Position numbers and translations under genes: made by a program. Under the pieces are notes generated by a model. It did no database searches. It saw nothing but the letters and a program-made list of their open reading frames with translations, and was not told the DNA's origin. This document shows positions 1 through 8,777 of a stretch of DNA of 64,000 nucleotides, piece after piece; within the stretch, counting starts at the first letter, position 1, and each line of letters opens with the position of its first letter. Origin of the DNA: Candidatus Dechloromonas phosphoritropha. Its GTDB lineage: Bacteria > Pseudomonadota > Gammaproteobacteria > Burkholderiales > Rhodocyclaceae. Where the stretch lies: NCBI GenBank assembly GCA_016722705.1, contig JADKGN010000004.1, positions 682,001 to 746,000 of the forward strand, in the 5' to 3' direction.

Positions 1-252
1 GCTGATCGCCAGCAACAGCGTCGCCAGACGTTTGGCGGCCAATGGAATCGCGCCATGGTCGCGCCAGGCGCGGATAGCGGGTCCCGCGCTGGGGTGTTCC
101 AGTAACCTGACCTCCCACTCCGGGTGCGAGCGAGCGAAGAAATAGGCGGCCAGAAGCAGGAATGGCGTCGTCGGCAGAATGGGCAAAATGGCGCCGACCA
201 CGCCAAGGGCGACCGACATCAGGCCGAGGATGCGGTAAACCGGCTTTTTCAT
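1..252 (-). CDS. DUF454 (YbaN-like) inner-membrane protein, 3' part cut by window edge
   Basis: The minus strand reads MKKPVYRILGLMSVALGVVG and continues through a hydrophobic stretch with the ILPTTPFLLLAAYFFARSHP core typical of the small DUF454/YbaN membrane family. It starts with ATG at 252, 8 bases after the stop of the LysR gene, so the two may be cotranscribed. About 84 codons are visible and the C-terminus lies outside the window. The family has no firmly assigned function. Family call is fairly confident; role unknown. Confidence 0.8.
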   Translation of the reverse strand, partial: MKKPVYRILGLMSVALGVVGAILPILPTTPFLLLAAYFFARSHPEWEVRLLEHPSAGPAIRAWRDHGAIPLAAKRLATLLLAIS

Positions 253-259
253 GCCATTT

Positions 260-1162
260 TCACTCCAGTTCCCAATAACCCGGCCGACCGTAGATTTCCT
301 TGACCAGGTCGATGAACAGCCGCACCCGCATTGGCAGGTGACGGCGCTGCGGAAAGACCGCGTAGATGCCCATCGGCGGCGTTTGCCAGGCATCGAGCAC
401 CGAGGTCAGCCGGCCTTCCTTGAGATCGAGCCCGACCTCCCACAGCGAGCGCCAGGCCAGCCCGAGCCCGGCCAGCGCCCATTCGTGCAGCACCGCCCCA
501 TCGTTGCATTCGAAAGTGCCGCTGACCTTGCGCGTATCGACCTCGCCGGTCACCGGATCGCGAAACACCCAGCCGCGCTGCTGGCCGAGCGACAGGCAGT
601 TGAAACGCATCAGATCATCGGGCGAACGCGGGATACCATGGGCCACTAGATAGGCCGGGCTGGCAACCACCATGCGCCGCATTTCGCCGAGGCGCACGCT
701 GACCAGGCTCGAATCGGTCAGTTCGCCGATGCGGATGGCGCAGTCGATGTGTTCATTGACCAGATCGACCAGACGGTCCGACAGATCGAGGTTGACCGTT
801 ACTTCCGGGTTGTCGCGCATGTAACGGCCGACCAGCGGCGCGACATGGCTGCGCCCGAAGCCGGCCGGCGCCGAGACGCGCAACTGGCCGCTGGCCCGGA
901 TGCCGCCGAGCGACACCGCCGCCTCCGCATTGGCGAGATCGTTCAAGACGCGCTGGCAATCCTCGAGGAAGGCCTGGCCCTCGAAGGTCAGCGTCAGCTT
1001 GCGCGTCGTCCGCACCATCAGGCGCACGCCGAGGCGCGCCTCCAGCGCGTCGATGCGCCGACCGATGATCGCAGGGGTCACCGCCTCGTCACGCGCCGCC
1101 GCCGACAGACTGCCGCGCGTCGCGACATTCACGAAAGCTGAAATCTGCTTGAAGGCATCCAT
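260..1162 (-). CDS. LysR-family transcriptional regulator
   Basis: A 300-residue protein of normal LysR length. Residues 1-60 form the winged helix-turn-helix (MDAFKQISAFVNVATRGSLS, then AARDEAVTPAIIGRRIDALE), and the rest is the periplasmic-binding-like effector domain of the CrgA-type subgroup. It is divergent from the TSUP transporter gene at 1274. In the LysR family this layout usually means the regulator controls its divergent neighbour, here perhaps an anion exporter; that link is inference. The effector cannot be read from sequence. Confidence 0.9.
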   Translation of the reverse strand: MDAFKQISAFVNVATRGSLSAAARDEAVTPAIIGRRIDALEARLGVRLMVRTTRKLTLTFEGQAFLEDCQRVLNDLANAEAAVSLGGIRASGQLRVSAPAGFGRSHVAPLVGRYMRDNPEVTVNLDLSDRLVDLVNEHIDCAIRIGELTDSSLVSVRLGEMRRMVVASPAYLVAHGIPRSPDDLMRFNCLSLGQQRGWVFRDPVTGEVDTRKVSGTFECNDGAVLHEWALAGLGLAWRSLWEVGLDLKEGRLTSVLDAWQTPPMGIYAVFPQRRHLPMRVRLFIDLVKEIYGRPGYWELE

Positions 1163-1171
1163 AACCTTATA

Positions 1172-1184
1172 CTTTTAGTAAAAG
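1172..1184. promoter_or_regulatory. Candidate LysR operator in the divergent promoter region
   Basis: The sequence CTTTTAGTAAAAG is a perfect 5-3-5 inverted repeat, 10 bases upstream of the LysR start and about 90 upstream of the TSUP start. AT-rich dyads of this kind are typical LysR recognition sites. No experimental support is visible. Confidence 0.4.
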
Positions 1185-1273
1185 AATCTTCGCTAGAATT
1201 GGGTCTTATTTTATCTTTCATGTACCGATAGAATCCGTCACATGCTCAATTTACCCTGCGCTGTCCGCTGATC

Positions 1274-2110
1274 ATGAACATCGCCGAGATCCTCCTCGTC
1301 GCCGGTGGGGGCTTTCTGGCCGGCGGCATGAACGCCATGGCCGGCGGCGGCACCTTTTTCTCCTTCCCGGCCCTGCTCGCGGCCGGCGTGCCGCCGGTGA
1401 TGGCCAACGCCAGCAACACCGTCGGCCTCTGCCCGGCCAGTCTGATCAGCGCCTGGGCCTATCGCCGCGAAGCGTTGCGCCATGGCAAGTGGGCGCTACT
1501 GCTGGTTGCCGTTTCGCTGGTCGGCGGCATCGCCGGCGGCTTGCTGCTGCTGGCGACCTCCAACGCGGCATTCTCGATGCTGATTCCCTGGCTGCTGCTG
1601 ACCGCCACGGTCTTGTTCGCCTTCAGCGGCCAGGTCTCGCGACTGGTCAGTTGGAGCAAGGGGAAGCTCGGCGGCGATGTGAACAAACGCAACCCGGGTG
1701 GCCCCGGCGGCGCCTTGTTTCAGCTCATCGTCGCCATCTATGGGGGATTTTTCGGCGCCGGCATGGGAATTCTCACCCTCGCCGCGCTCTCCATCCAGGG
1801 CTTCGAGGACATTCAGGAAGTCAATGCGCTCAAGAACCTGACTTCAGGCGTCAATTACTTCGTTTCGTCCTCCACCTTCATCATCGCCGGCGCCATCAGC
1901 TGGCCGCACACAATGGTGATTCTCGTCGCCGCCATGTTCGGCGGCTATCTCGGGGCCAATTTCGCCCGCCGCCTGCCGGCCATCTGGCTCAAGCGGGTAG
2001 TGATCGCCGTCGGCGCCAGCCTGACCGTCATCTATTTCATCAAGACCTATCACTACTGTCCGGAGATGTCCGGGGTGATGAGTTTTAACTGCTTGAAAGA
2101 AAGCACATAA
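1274..2110 (+). CDS. TSUP-family (TauE/SafE) transporter with IS-derived C-terminus
   Basis: An integral membrane protein of the sulfite exporter TauE/SafE (TSUP) family. It has a glycine-rich first helix (GGGFLAGGMNAMAGGGTFFS), many hydrophobic segments and an internal repeat typical of the family. The reading frame enters an insertion sequence at 2051, so residues 260-278 (starting HYCPEMSG) come from the IS. The flanking direct repeat lets the ancestral end be rebuilt as ...IKTYF-stop, 260 residues. The protein loses one native residue and gains 19, so it may still work. The substrate is probably a sulfur-containing or organic anion, but this cannot be fixed from sequence. Confidence 0.88.
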   Translation: MNIAEILLVAGGGFLAGGMNAMAGGGTFFSFPALLAAGVPPVMANASNTVGLCPASLISAWAYRREALRHGKWALLLVAVSLVGGIAGGLLLLATSNAAFSMLIPWLLLTATVLFAFSGQVSRLVSWSKGKLGGDVNKRNPGGPGGALFQLIVAIYGGFFGAGMGILTLAALSIQGFEDIQEVNALKNLTSGVNYFVSSSTFIIAGAISWPHTMVILVAAMFGGYLGANFARRLPAIWLKRVVIAVGASLTVIYFIKTYHYCPEMSGVMSFNCLKEST

Positions 2111-3361
2111 ACGATGTTCGTAGGTGTTGCCGATTTCAATGTGTTGGAAACTAACGGATTTTTCCGGGGGTGGTTCAATGCATACAGGGAAGCTGGTATT
2201 CGCCCAAGTGATGGATCATCTGCCACTGCACACCTTCTGGCGCTGCGTGGCCAAGTACCCTGGCCGTTACCCGACGCTCACTTTCTCTCACCTCGATCAG
2301 TTTCTGTGCATGGCCTTCGCGCAACTGACCTACCGGGAAAGCCTGCGCGACATCGAGACCTGCCTGCGTGCCCACGAAGCCAAGCTCTATCATCTGGGCA
2401 TTCGCGGCGGCATCGCCCGCAGTACCTTGGCGGACGCCAACGAGAACCGCGACTGGCGCATCTATCAGGATTTCGCCCTCAGCCTGATCCAGACGGCGCG
2501 CAAACTCTATGCCGAGGACAGCTTCGGCTTGGAATTGACGCATACAGTCTATGCCCTCGACTCGACCACGATCGACTTGTGCCTGGCGCTCTTTCCCTGG
2601 GCGCGTTTTCGCAAACGCAAAGGGGCTGTCAAACTCCATACGCTCCTCGATCTGCGGGGCAACATCCCGACTTTCATTCACATCTCGGACGGCAAGCTCC
2701 ACGATGTCAATATCCTCGATCAGATCATTTTCGAGGCTGGCAGTTTCTACGTCATGGATCGGGGTTATATCGATTTCGCCCGACTCCACGCCCTGCATCT
2801 GACCCAAGCTTTCTTTGTCACGCGCGCCAAATCCAACCTTCAATACCGGCGGGTCTATTCGCATCCAGTCGACAAAACGACCGGTCTGCGTTGCGACCAA
2901 ACCATCATGCTGACCGGGCCACGGCCCAGCCAGGGTTACCCAATCCATTTGCGTCGGGTGAAGTTCTACGATGCCAAGCACGACAAGTTGCTCGTTTTCC
3001 TCACCAACAATTTCGACCTTCCTGCCCTGACCATCGCCGAGTTGTACCGCTGTCGCTGGCAGGTGGAACTCTTTTTCAAATGGATCAAGCAGCATCTGCG
3101 AATCAAGGCATTCTTCGGGACTTCAGAGAACTCAGTCAAGACTCAGGTCTGGATCGCAATCGCCGTTTATGTGCTCGTCGCCATCCTCAAAAAACGGCTG
3201 AAATCCATGGCATCGCTCTACACAATCCTACAGATTCTGAGCCTGACTCTGTTCGAGAAAACACCAATCAATCAACTGATTACAAATATCAAATCCAATC
3301 AGGAGGAACCACAAATGACTAACCAATTGAATTTATTCACGAAAATCTCCGGACAGTAGTG
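2051..3361 (+). mobile_element. IS4-family insertion sequence (DUF4372 group), complete, with 9-bp target duplication
   Basis: A complete 1311-bp element. Perfect 17-bp terminal inverted repeats CACTACTGTCCGGAGAT lie at 2051-2067 and, inverted, at 3345-3361. It is flanked by an exact 9-bp direct repeat AAGACCTAT at 2042-2050 and 3362-3370. Target: the penultimate codons of the TSUP gene. Before insertion the TSUP stop (now 3374-3376) lay about 25 bases before the malate synthase start, so the element splits what may have been a two-gene transcript. Intact ends, intact transposase and perfect target duplication point to a recent insertion. Confidence 0.95.
2178..3359 (+). CDS. IS4-family transposase (DUF4372 + DDE domain)
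   Basis: Transposase of about 393 residues if translation starts at the ATG at 2178 (MHTGKLVFAQVMDHLPLHTF); an in-frame start at 2124 is possible. The N-terminal part is a DUF4372-type domain with FAQLTYRESLRDIETCLRAH. The DDE RNase-H core follows, with YALDSTTIDLC giving the first Asp. The IS4 YREK signature is YRCRWQVELFFKWIK near 3050. The stop lies inside the right inverted repeat. It catalyses excision and insertion of its own element. No frameshift or internal stop is seen, so it is probably active. Confidence 0.93.
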   Translation: MHTGKLVFAQVMDHLPLHTFWRCVAKYPGRYPTLTFSHLDQFLCMAFAQLTYRESLRDIETCLRAHEAKLYHLGIRGGIARSTLADANENRDWRIYQDFALSLIQTARKLYAEDSFGLELTHTVYALDSTTIDLCLALFPWARFRKRKGAVKLHTLLDLRGNIPTFIHISDGKLHDVNILDQIIFEAGSFYVMDRGYIDFARLHALHLTQAFFVTRAKSNLQYRRVYSHPVDKTTGLRCDQTIMLTGPRPSQGYPIHLRRVKFYDAKHDKLLVFLTNNFDLPALTIAELYRCRWQVELFFKWIKQHLRIKAFFGTSENSVKTQVWIAIAVYVLVAILKKRLKSMASLYTILQILSLTLFEKTPINQLITNIKSNQEEPQMTNQLNLFTKISGQ

Positions 3362-3401
3362 AAGACCTATTTCTAATCCTCTTTCATTCAAAGGAGCTAC
3401 C

Positions 3402-5000
3402 ATGAGTCTGAACCTGCCCCAGGGCGTGCAAATCACCGGCCCGATCAAGCCGGGTTTTGAAACCATCCTCACCCACGATGCGCTGGCCCTCGTCGCCAAG
3501 CTGCACCGCGCCTTCGAAAGCCGTCGCCAAGAACTGCTGAAAGCGCGCGTCGTGCGCCAGGCGCGCATCGACGGCGGCGAAATGCCCGATTTCCTGCCCG
3601 AAACCAAATCCGTTCGCGAAGGCGACTGGAAGGTTGCGCCAGTGCCGCCGACCCTGCACTGCCGCCGCGTCGAAATCACCGGCCCGGTCGAAGCCAAGAT
3701 GATCATCAACGCCTTCAACTCGGGCGCCGATTCTTACATGGCCGACTTCGAGGATTCCAACTCCCCGAACTGGAACAACCAGATCCAGGGCCAGGTCAAC
3801 ATGTACAAGGCCATCCGCCGCGAACTGGCGTTCAAGAACGAAGCCGGCAAGGAATACAAGCTCAACGACAAGATCGCCACGCTGCAGATTCGTCCGCGTG
3901 GCTGGCATCTCGACGAGAAGCATGTAACCGTTGACGGTCAGCGCGTCGGCGGCGGCATTTTCGACTTCGCAGTGTTCTTCTTCCACAACGCCAAGGAACA
4001 GATCGCGCGCGGCGCCGGCCCGTTCTTCTACCTGCCGAAGATGGAAAGCCATCTCGAAGCCCGCCTGTGGAACGACATCTTCGTCATGGCCCAGGACCAC
4101 ATCGGCCTGCCGCAAGGCACGATCAAGGCCACCGTTCTGGTCGAAACCATCCTCGCCACCTTCGAGATGGAAGAAATCCTCTACGAATTACGCAACCATT
4201 CAGCCGGCCTCAATGCCGGTCGCTGGGACTACATCTTCTCGTGCATCAAGAAGTTCAAGAAAAACACGGATTTCTGCCTGGCACAGCGCGGCGCCATCAC
4301 CATGGAAGTGCCGTTCATGCGCTCCTACGCGCTGGCTTTGGTGCAGGCCTGCCACAAGCGTGGCGCGCCGGCGATGGGCGGCATGTCGGCCCTGATCCCG
4401 ATCAAGAACGATCCGGTCGCCAATGAAAAGGCGCTGGCCGGCATCCGCCACGACAAGACGCGCGACGCCAACGACGGCTACGACGGCGGCTGGGTGGCGC
4501 ATCCGGGCCTGGTGCCCATCGCCATGGAAGAGTTCGTCAAGGTGCTCGGCGACAAGCCGAACCAGTTCGGCAAGCCGGTTGAAGGCAAGTTCGGCCCGGC
4601 TGACTGGTTAAATTTCCAGCCGGAAACCCCGATCACCGAAGCCGGCCTGCGCAACAACATCAACGTCGGCATCCACTATCTGGGCAGCTGGCTAGCCGGT
4701 AACGGCTGCGTGCCGATCCACAACCTGATGGAAGACGCGGCCACCGCCGAAATCTCCCGCTCGCAGGTCTGGCAGTGGGTGGTGTCGCCCAAGGGCATCC
4801 TCGACGACGGGCGCAAGGTCACCGTCGAAATGGTCCGCCCGATGATCGCCGAGGAACTGGCCAAGGTAAAAGCCTCCGTCACCGCCCAGGGCGAAGAAAC
4901 CGCCAGTTACGATGAAGCCGCAGTCATCTTCGACAAGATGTCGCTGACCCCGGAATACCCGGAGTTCCTGACCCTGCCGCTGTACGAGGCGATGGAATAA
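3402..5000 (+). CDS. aceB: Malate synthase A
   Basis: Condenses glyoxylate and acetyl-CoA to malate in the glyoxylate shunt. It has 532 residues, the usual length of malate synthase A. The family signature RNHSAGLNAGRWDYIFS is at about residues 263-279, and the catalytic-arginine region LQIRPRGWHLDEKH lies earlier. A strong ribosome site AAAGGAG at 3390-3396 supports the ATG at 3402. The gene lies just behind the IS, which separates it from the TSUP gene, so it may depend on its own or an IS-borne promoter. A hairpin terminator follows. No isocitrate lyase gene is in the window. Confidence 0.97.
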   Translation: MSLNLPQGVQITGPIKPGFETILTHDALALVAKLHRAFESRRQELLKARVVRQARIDGGEMPDFLPETKSVREGDWKVAPVPPTLHCRRVEITGPVEAKMIINAFNSGADSYMADFEDSNSPNWNNQIQGQVNMYKAIRRELAFKNEAGKEYKLNDKIATLQIRPRGWHLDEKHVTVDGQRVGGGIFDFAVFFFHNAKEQIARGAGPFFYLPKMESHLEARLWNDIFVMAQDHIGLPQGTIKATVLVETILATFEMEEILYELRNHSAGLNAGRWDYIFSCIKKFKKNTDFCLAQRGAITMEVPFMRSYALALVQACHKRGAPAMGGMSALIPIKNDPVANEKALAGIRHDKTRDANDGYDGGWVAHPGLVPIAMEEFVKVLGDKPNQFGKPVEGKFGPADWLNFQPETPITEAGLRNNINVGIHYLGSWLAGNGCVPIHNLMEDAATAEISRSQVWQWVVSPKGILDDGRKVTVEMVRPMIAEELAKVKASVTAQGEETASYDEAAVIFDKMSLTPEYPEFLTLPLYEAME

Positions 5001-5028
5001 GCCGCACGACGAGGCGGAAAGACCGAAG

Positions 5029-5053
5029 CGCCGGGGAAACTCGGCGTTTTTTT
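5029..5053 (+). terminator. Rho-independent terminator after malate synthase
   Basis: A 7-bp stem CGCCGGG/CTCGGCG closes a GAAA tetraloop and is followed at once by seven T residues. It lies about 30 bases after the aceB stop and reads on the plus strand. Confidence 0.9.
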
Positions 5054-5070
5054 GTTTACGGAATGACTGC

Positions 5071-5090
5071 TGCGGTCGACCGCCAAAAAA
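5071..5090 (+). repeat. Copy 1 of dispersed TGCGGTCGAC-N3-AAAAA motif
   Basis: TGCGGTCGACCGCCAAAAAA lies in the intergenic space after aceB. Similar words occur at 10870, 46093 and 62063, all intergenic and in the same orientation. Meaning unknown; see findings. Confidence 0.4.
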
Positions 5091-5291
5091 GGAAAAAACA
5101 GAATACCTGTGAGAAGGTTCGTGCGGCTTACTCTGCACTCCCTCCACCCGCAACAAAATGCAGTAGCGCCCCCGGATCAATTCGTGACGCAATGCGTCAC
5201 AGTTTGGAAAGCCATTGGGGGCATTATCTTCCGAAGCGAAAACAATTGTCACACTGAAATACAGAACTCGTAGGCCACGGAATCCAGCGGC

Positions 5292-6230
5292 ATGTCAGAA
5301 TCGCTGCTTTGCGGCATACCTTTCGACGACATGCAAAACTTAAGTGAAATTTTCAAGGACGTAAATGTCCGCAGCAGCCTGGTTCAATTCACCGACGTGC
5401 ACATCGCACGCCTTGAAAGCAGCCTGTTCGAAAAGAACGGAAAAACCATGCTCAAATGTCTGGCGACCGGCAAGGAAAAACTCGCCAAGCCGGAAGAAAT
5501 CGTCCGCCAGCTCTGGCTTCTCGAACTCACTGAAACCTACGGCTACCCGCTCAGCCGCATTCATATCGAATACCCGATCGCCTTTGGCCGCGATACCTCC
5601 AAGCGCGCCGACATTGTGGTCATGGATGCCGACCACGCCGACACCCCCTACATCATTGTCGAAGTCAAAGCCACCAAGCTCAAGGACGGCAAGGAGCAGC
5701 TGCGCTCCTACACTCACGCTAAAGACGCCCCGCTTGCGCTGTGGAGCAATGGCGCGCTGGCCGTTATCTGGCACCGCAAGAACCCCAACTATTTCGTCGA
5801 AATCCCCGACCTGCCCAAGGTCACGCAAACCATCGACGACATCGCCGGCCAGCCGTGGACCATCGATGTCCTGATCGACATCGAAAACAAGCGCATGGCC
5901 GAAGGCAAGGGCGCCCGTAGCCTCAAGCAACTCATTGAAGACATGGAAGACGAAGTTCTCGCCAATGCCGGCGTCGACGCCTTCGAGGAAGTCTTCAAGC
6001 TCATTTTCACCAAGCTCTACGACGAAATGTATTGCTACCGCGGCCGCCAAAAATACCTGCGTTTCCGCAACAGCAACACCGCCGCCCAACTCAAAGCCAA
6101 CATCCAGAGCCTGTTCGACGACGCCAAGAACCAATGGCCCGGCGTTTTCCAGGGTGACGATAAACTCAAGCTCAGCCCGGAACACCTGCAAGTCTGCGTC
6201 GGTTTCTACCGAAGCCCCGTCCGAGGATGA
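5292..6230 (+). pseudogene. Truncated restriction-modification protein: HSDR_N-type nuclease domain without its methylase
   Basis: Codes for 312 residues resembling the N-terminal nuclease domain of type I R / type IIG restriction proteins. A PD-(D/E)xK core is visible: D107 in KRADIVV, then E124 and K126 in IIVEVKATK. In homologues this domain leads into an N6-adenine methyltransferase after a segment like SPEHLQVCVG. Here the match stops after CVGF and the frame ends in YRSPVRG. The following bases to about 6345 stay open in another frame and end in DDTSAISRFALTQ, origin unknown. No methylase is present, so this is probably a remnant left by IS-driven deletion. Confidence 0.7.
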
Positions 6231-6402
6231 CAGTAAACGCTTCAAAGCGTTTGTCGAAGTACGTGACGAGTCGGTTGAGCTGAATTTATTGACCGTCGCT
6301 GCAGATGACACCAGCGCCATCAGCCGGTTCGCCTTGACGCAGTAAAGCCTGCTCTGCGTCTGCGCTCGATATCTCGACACCAAGAGCTACGATTAGCTTT
6401 CC

Positions 6403-6430
6403 GTCATCTTCGACAAGATGTCGCTGACCC
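6403..6430 (+). repeat. 28-bp exact copy of malate synthase coding sequence at an IS border
   Basis: Bases 6403-6430 are identical to 4923-4950 inside aceB (coding for VIFDKMSLT). The identity ends where the left inverted repeat of the next IS begins, overlapping it by GACCC. It is too long for chance and marks a rearrangement junction. Confidence 0.85.
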
Positions 6431-7945
6431 GAATGGCACTTACTTAAGCTTTTTGGGATGTCCATTTTTCATGACGATAGCTTTGGCGAGATTACGTGGT
6501 TTGGTGAGCATTGGATAGGGTTTAGGTCGTCGTTTGACGGCGCGAGGCTCGATCCGGCCCGGTCGGTTACCGACCTGTTGTTGGGCGATTAAAACGAATA
6601 GTTCGCTGTGTATGTTGTGATGGCTGCGGCTCGCAAAGGGTGCCCAGGCGAGCCAGATTTGCACGGTATGCTTGAAGCTCAGTTGGCGCGGCAATCTGTG
6701 GGAGAGCATTGCAGCCTGAGCCATCATTAACCGAATCAGATTGTAGGCGAGCAGATAGACCCAGATTTCCTTGATCGCCATCGCAGGCGTCAGGCAACTC
6801 AGTCGTTCCATGCCGAGCGTGGTCTTGATGTTGCGCAGATCGAGTTCAACGTGCCAGCGATCCCGATAGAGCGATTTCAAGGCAGTCTTGTCGGTTTGTT
6901 TTGGGCAAAGCAATGTCGTCACCCGTGTCTTGCCGCCGACCCGAAGCTCGCGTACGGTCAGACTCTCGGGGGCCTGATCGTAGTCGGCCTGAGGCATCCA
7001 GTCGGGTTTGCTGGCGGGTTTTGGCAGCACGATCAGATGATCGCACTGCCCCAACTGCCGACCTCGGCAAAAATCGGTGGTGCGTTGCCGCGCGCCATTT
7101 TGTTCAAACACCGCATCAATGCACCGCTCGCGTAATGAGCAGAGGAGAAAATAGGTGGCGTAGAAGGCGTCGCCCAACAGTAAATCACCCTGCTCCAGGG
7201 AATCGAATATCGAACGCAGCAACGACTGCTCATCGCTGCCCTTGCCCCGACAGGAGCCGGTCGTGGCATTGAGGACCGCCCCGCTACCCAAACAAACGAG
7301 CCCAACGATCCGGCACTGCGGGAAACCCAGTCCCGGCTTCTGGCTCGTCGGTTGCGGGTAGACGACCTGATTGTCTGAGGTGTCGGGCATTACGACGGTC
7401 GTCCCGTCCACCAGACGGACGGGACGACCCCGCCAATGCCAAGCTGTCGGCGCCTGCGTGGCGACTCTTTGCCCCACGTGGCACGCCAGTGTACTGAGCA
7501 TCTTCAAAGGCAAGCGCTTTCGCGCCCGGCAATAGGCGCCCGTGTGGGTGCTGCCCGGCACCAGGCCGCCAACCAGGCATTTGACCGCACGGTCATTGAC
7601 TGCCTTCTGGCAGGAACGATCGGTGCTCAGCGCTTGGGCCAGAAACATCGACAACGTCTCCGTCGGGGGAAATTGCCTTTCTCGGTGGGGCGGCAGTTCA
7701 GATTCCACGGCATCGAACAATTCCGGCCCCATCAACAGGTTGAAAAACGCATAGGCGTCGCTCTGGGCAGCGTAGGCCTTGACCGTTCGGTGTTGCTGTG
7801 CGCGTGTACTGCGGATAGGATGCATTTGGGCTGGCTCATCGTGGGCGGGTTGGGTGTTTGGCGACGCCAACTTATCACGCGTCGATCCAGCCTGTTTCAT
7901 CATTTGCATCAAAGAGTTGAACGTTAAGTAAGTGCCATTCGGGTC
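6426..7945 (-). mobile_element. IS4-family insertion sequence, second type
   Basis: About 1.52 kb, bounded by 22-bp inverted repeats at 6426-6447 and 7924-7945 that include CCCGAATGGCACTTACTTAA. It encodes one transposase on the minus strand, whose stop lies in the left repeat. No matching target duplication is seen: the left flank is aceB-like sequence and the right flank is unrelated, so one side has probably been rearranged since insertion. A degenerate solitary copy of the same end lies at 10170-10195. Confidence 0.85.
6440..7909 (-). CDS. IS4-family transposase
   Basis: About 489 residues if translation starts at the ATG at 7909 (MQMMKQAGSTRDKLASPNTQ). The frame is open further upstream to a GTG at 8053, but that part lies outside the inverted repeats. 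It has an IS4-type N-terminal domain, DDE motifs RLVDGTTVVMPDT and LGDAFYATYFLL, and the YREK signature YRDRWHVELDLRNIK. It is distant from the other two transposases in this window. It appears intact and moves its own element. Confidence 0.9.
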   Translation of the reverse strand: MQMMKQAGSTRDKLASPNTQPAHDEPAQMHPIRSTRAQQHRTVKAYAAQSDAYAFFNLLMGPELFDAVESELPPHRERQFPPTETLSMFLAQALSTDRSCQKAVNDRAVKCLVGGLVPGSTHTGAYCRARKRLPLKMLSTLACHVGQRVATQAPTAWHWRGRPVRLVDGTTVVMPDTSDNQVVYPQPTSQKPGLGFPQCRIVGLVCLGSGAVLNATTGSCRGKGSDEQSLLRSIFDSLEQGDLLLGDAFYATYFLLCSLRERCIDAVFEQNGARQRTTDFCRGRQLGQCDHLIVLPKPASKPDWMPQADYDQAPESLTVRELRVGGKTRVTTLLCPKQTDKTALKSLYRDRWHVELDLRNIKTTLGMERLSCLTPAMAIKEIWVYLLAYNLIRLMMAQAAMLSHRLPRQLSFKHTVQIWLAWAPFASRSHHNIHSELFVLIAQQQVGNRPGRIEPRAVKRRPKPYPMLTKPRNLAKAIVMKNGHPKKLK

Positions 7946-7963
7946 TGTCCCCGGATGTTTTTC

Positions 7964-8009
7964 GCTGTTGTTCCCTGTTGTTCTGCTCTGTTGTTCTGCT
8001 GTTGTTCTG
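7964..8009. repeat. Short imperfect tandem repeat CTGTTGTTC
   Basis: Four near copies of CTGTTGTTC with variable 1-4 base spacers lie between the IS right end and the psiE stop. Probably low-complexity sequence; no function is evident. Confidence 0.5.
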
Positions 8010-8049
8010 GACGTCCGCGACCCGTCGGGAAGCCCCTGAACCCGTTCAC

Positions 8050-8523
8050 TCACTTCTTGGTCTGCGAAGAGACCAGCCAGTAGGTCAGACCGAGCGCCAA
8101 CAAGATTACGGCGATGCCGTAGAGATATTCTGGTTGTAAGGTAGTCAGGTCAAGCACGATCACCTTCCGGGCTATGGCCATCAGTGCCGTCGCTACGACA
8201 AGCTGGACATGGATGACGTCGTCGCGCAGATAGAGGGTGATATTGACCAGAATTTCGATGGCGATCAGCACCGCCAGAAAAGCCGCAAAGACGACGAAAA
8301 TTTGGTTGAGGTCAAGAAGCAGCACCGGCGGTTTCGACAGCGCCTCGTAGAGCACCAGCACCACATCGGCAACGCACCACAGGATTACCAGCGTCATCAG
8401 GACGGCCAGCAAGCGAATGGCTTGACGGATAACTCGATGCAATCCCCGTACCAGTGGGTCGTCGTTTTTCTCCGACAAATGATCGTCGTGAAGCGATGAC
8501 CCGTTTTCCTCTGACATACTCAT
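8050..8523 (-). CDS. PsiE-family (phosphate-starvation-inducible) membrane protein
   Basis: About 157 residues from the ATG at 8523 (MSMSEENGSSLHDD), preceded by a good AAAGAGG ribosome site; a longer frame to 8601 lacks one. A charged N-terminus is followed by four hydrophobic helices (for example LLAVLMTLVILWCVADVVLV and IAVILLALGLTYWLVSS) in the PsiE pattern. The family is linked to phosphate starvation in enterobacteria, but its biochemical role is unknown. It sits alone between two IS elements. Confidence 0.8.
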   Translation of the reverse strand: MSMSEENGSSLHDDHLSEKNDDPLVRGLHRVIRQAIRLLAVLMTLVILWCVADVVLVLYEALSKPPVLLLDLNQIFVVFAAFLAVLIAIEILVNITLYLRDDVIHVQLVVATALMAIARKVIVLDLTTLQPEYLYGIAVILLALGLTYWLVSSQTKK

Positions 8524-8777
8524 GACCTCTTTACCGTTGATTGAATGCTGATGGGAGAATGGGAACCTCAGAGTCTCACCCGGAAGTATCCTTAACCGCA
8601 ATAGCCGAAGTCAATCTACAGACTTTCCTGGCCGAAGGTTTTTGACGGCGATGGCGCAAGCGGGAGGAAGCCAGTTTTTTTGCGACGTTCCATCCTCTCT
8701 TGAGTTTTCTGAGTTGACTCGTGCTCGACGATCACTGCTCTGCTGATACCGCTTGCAGGAGCATCCAGGGACAGACC

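Noticed and set aside
2114..3322. Long open frame overlapping the first IS transposase in another frame
   Set aside because: It lacks any protein pattern, while the overlapping frame has full transposase motifs; its openness is a by-product of codon bias.
7964..8009. CRISPR-like repeats
   Set aside because: The CTGTTGTTC copies are 9 bases with 1-4 base spacers, which is simple tandem repetition, not a CRISPR array.
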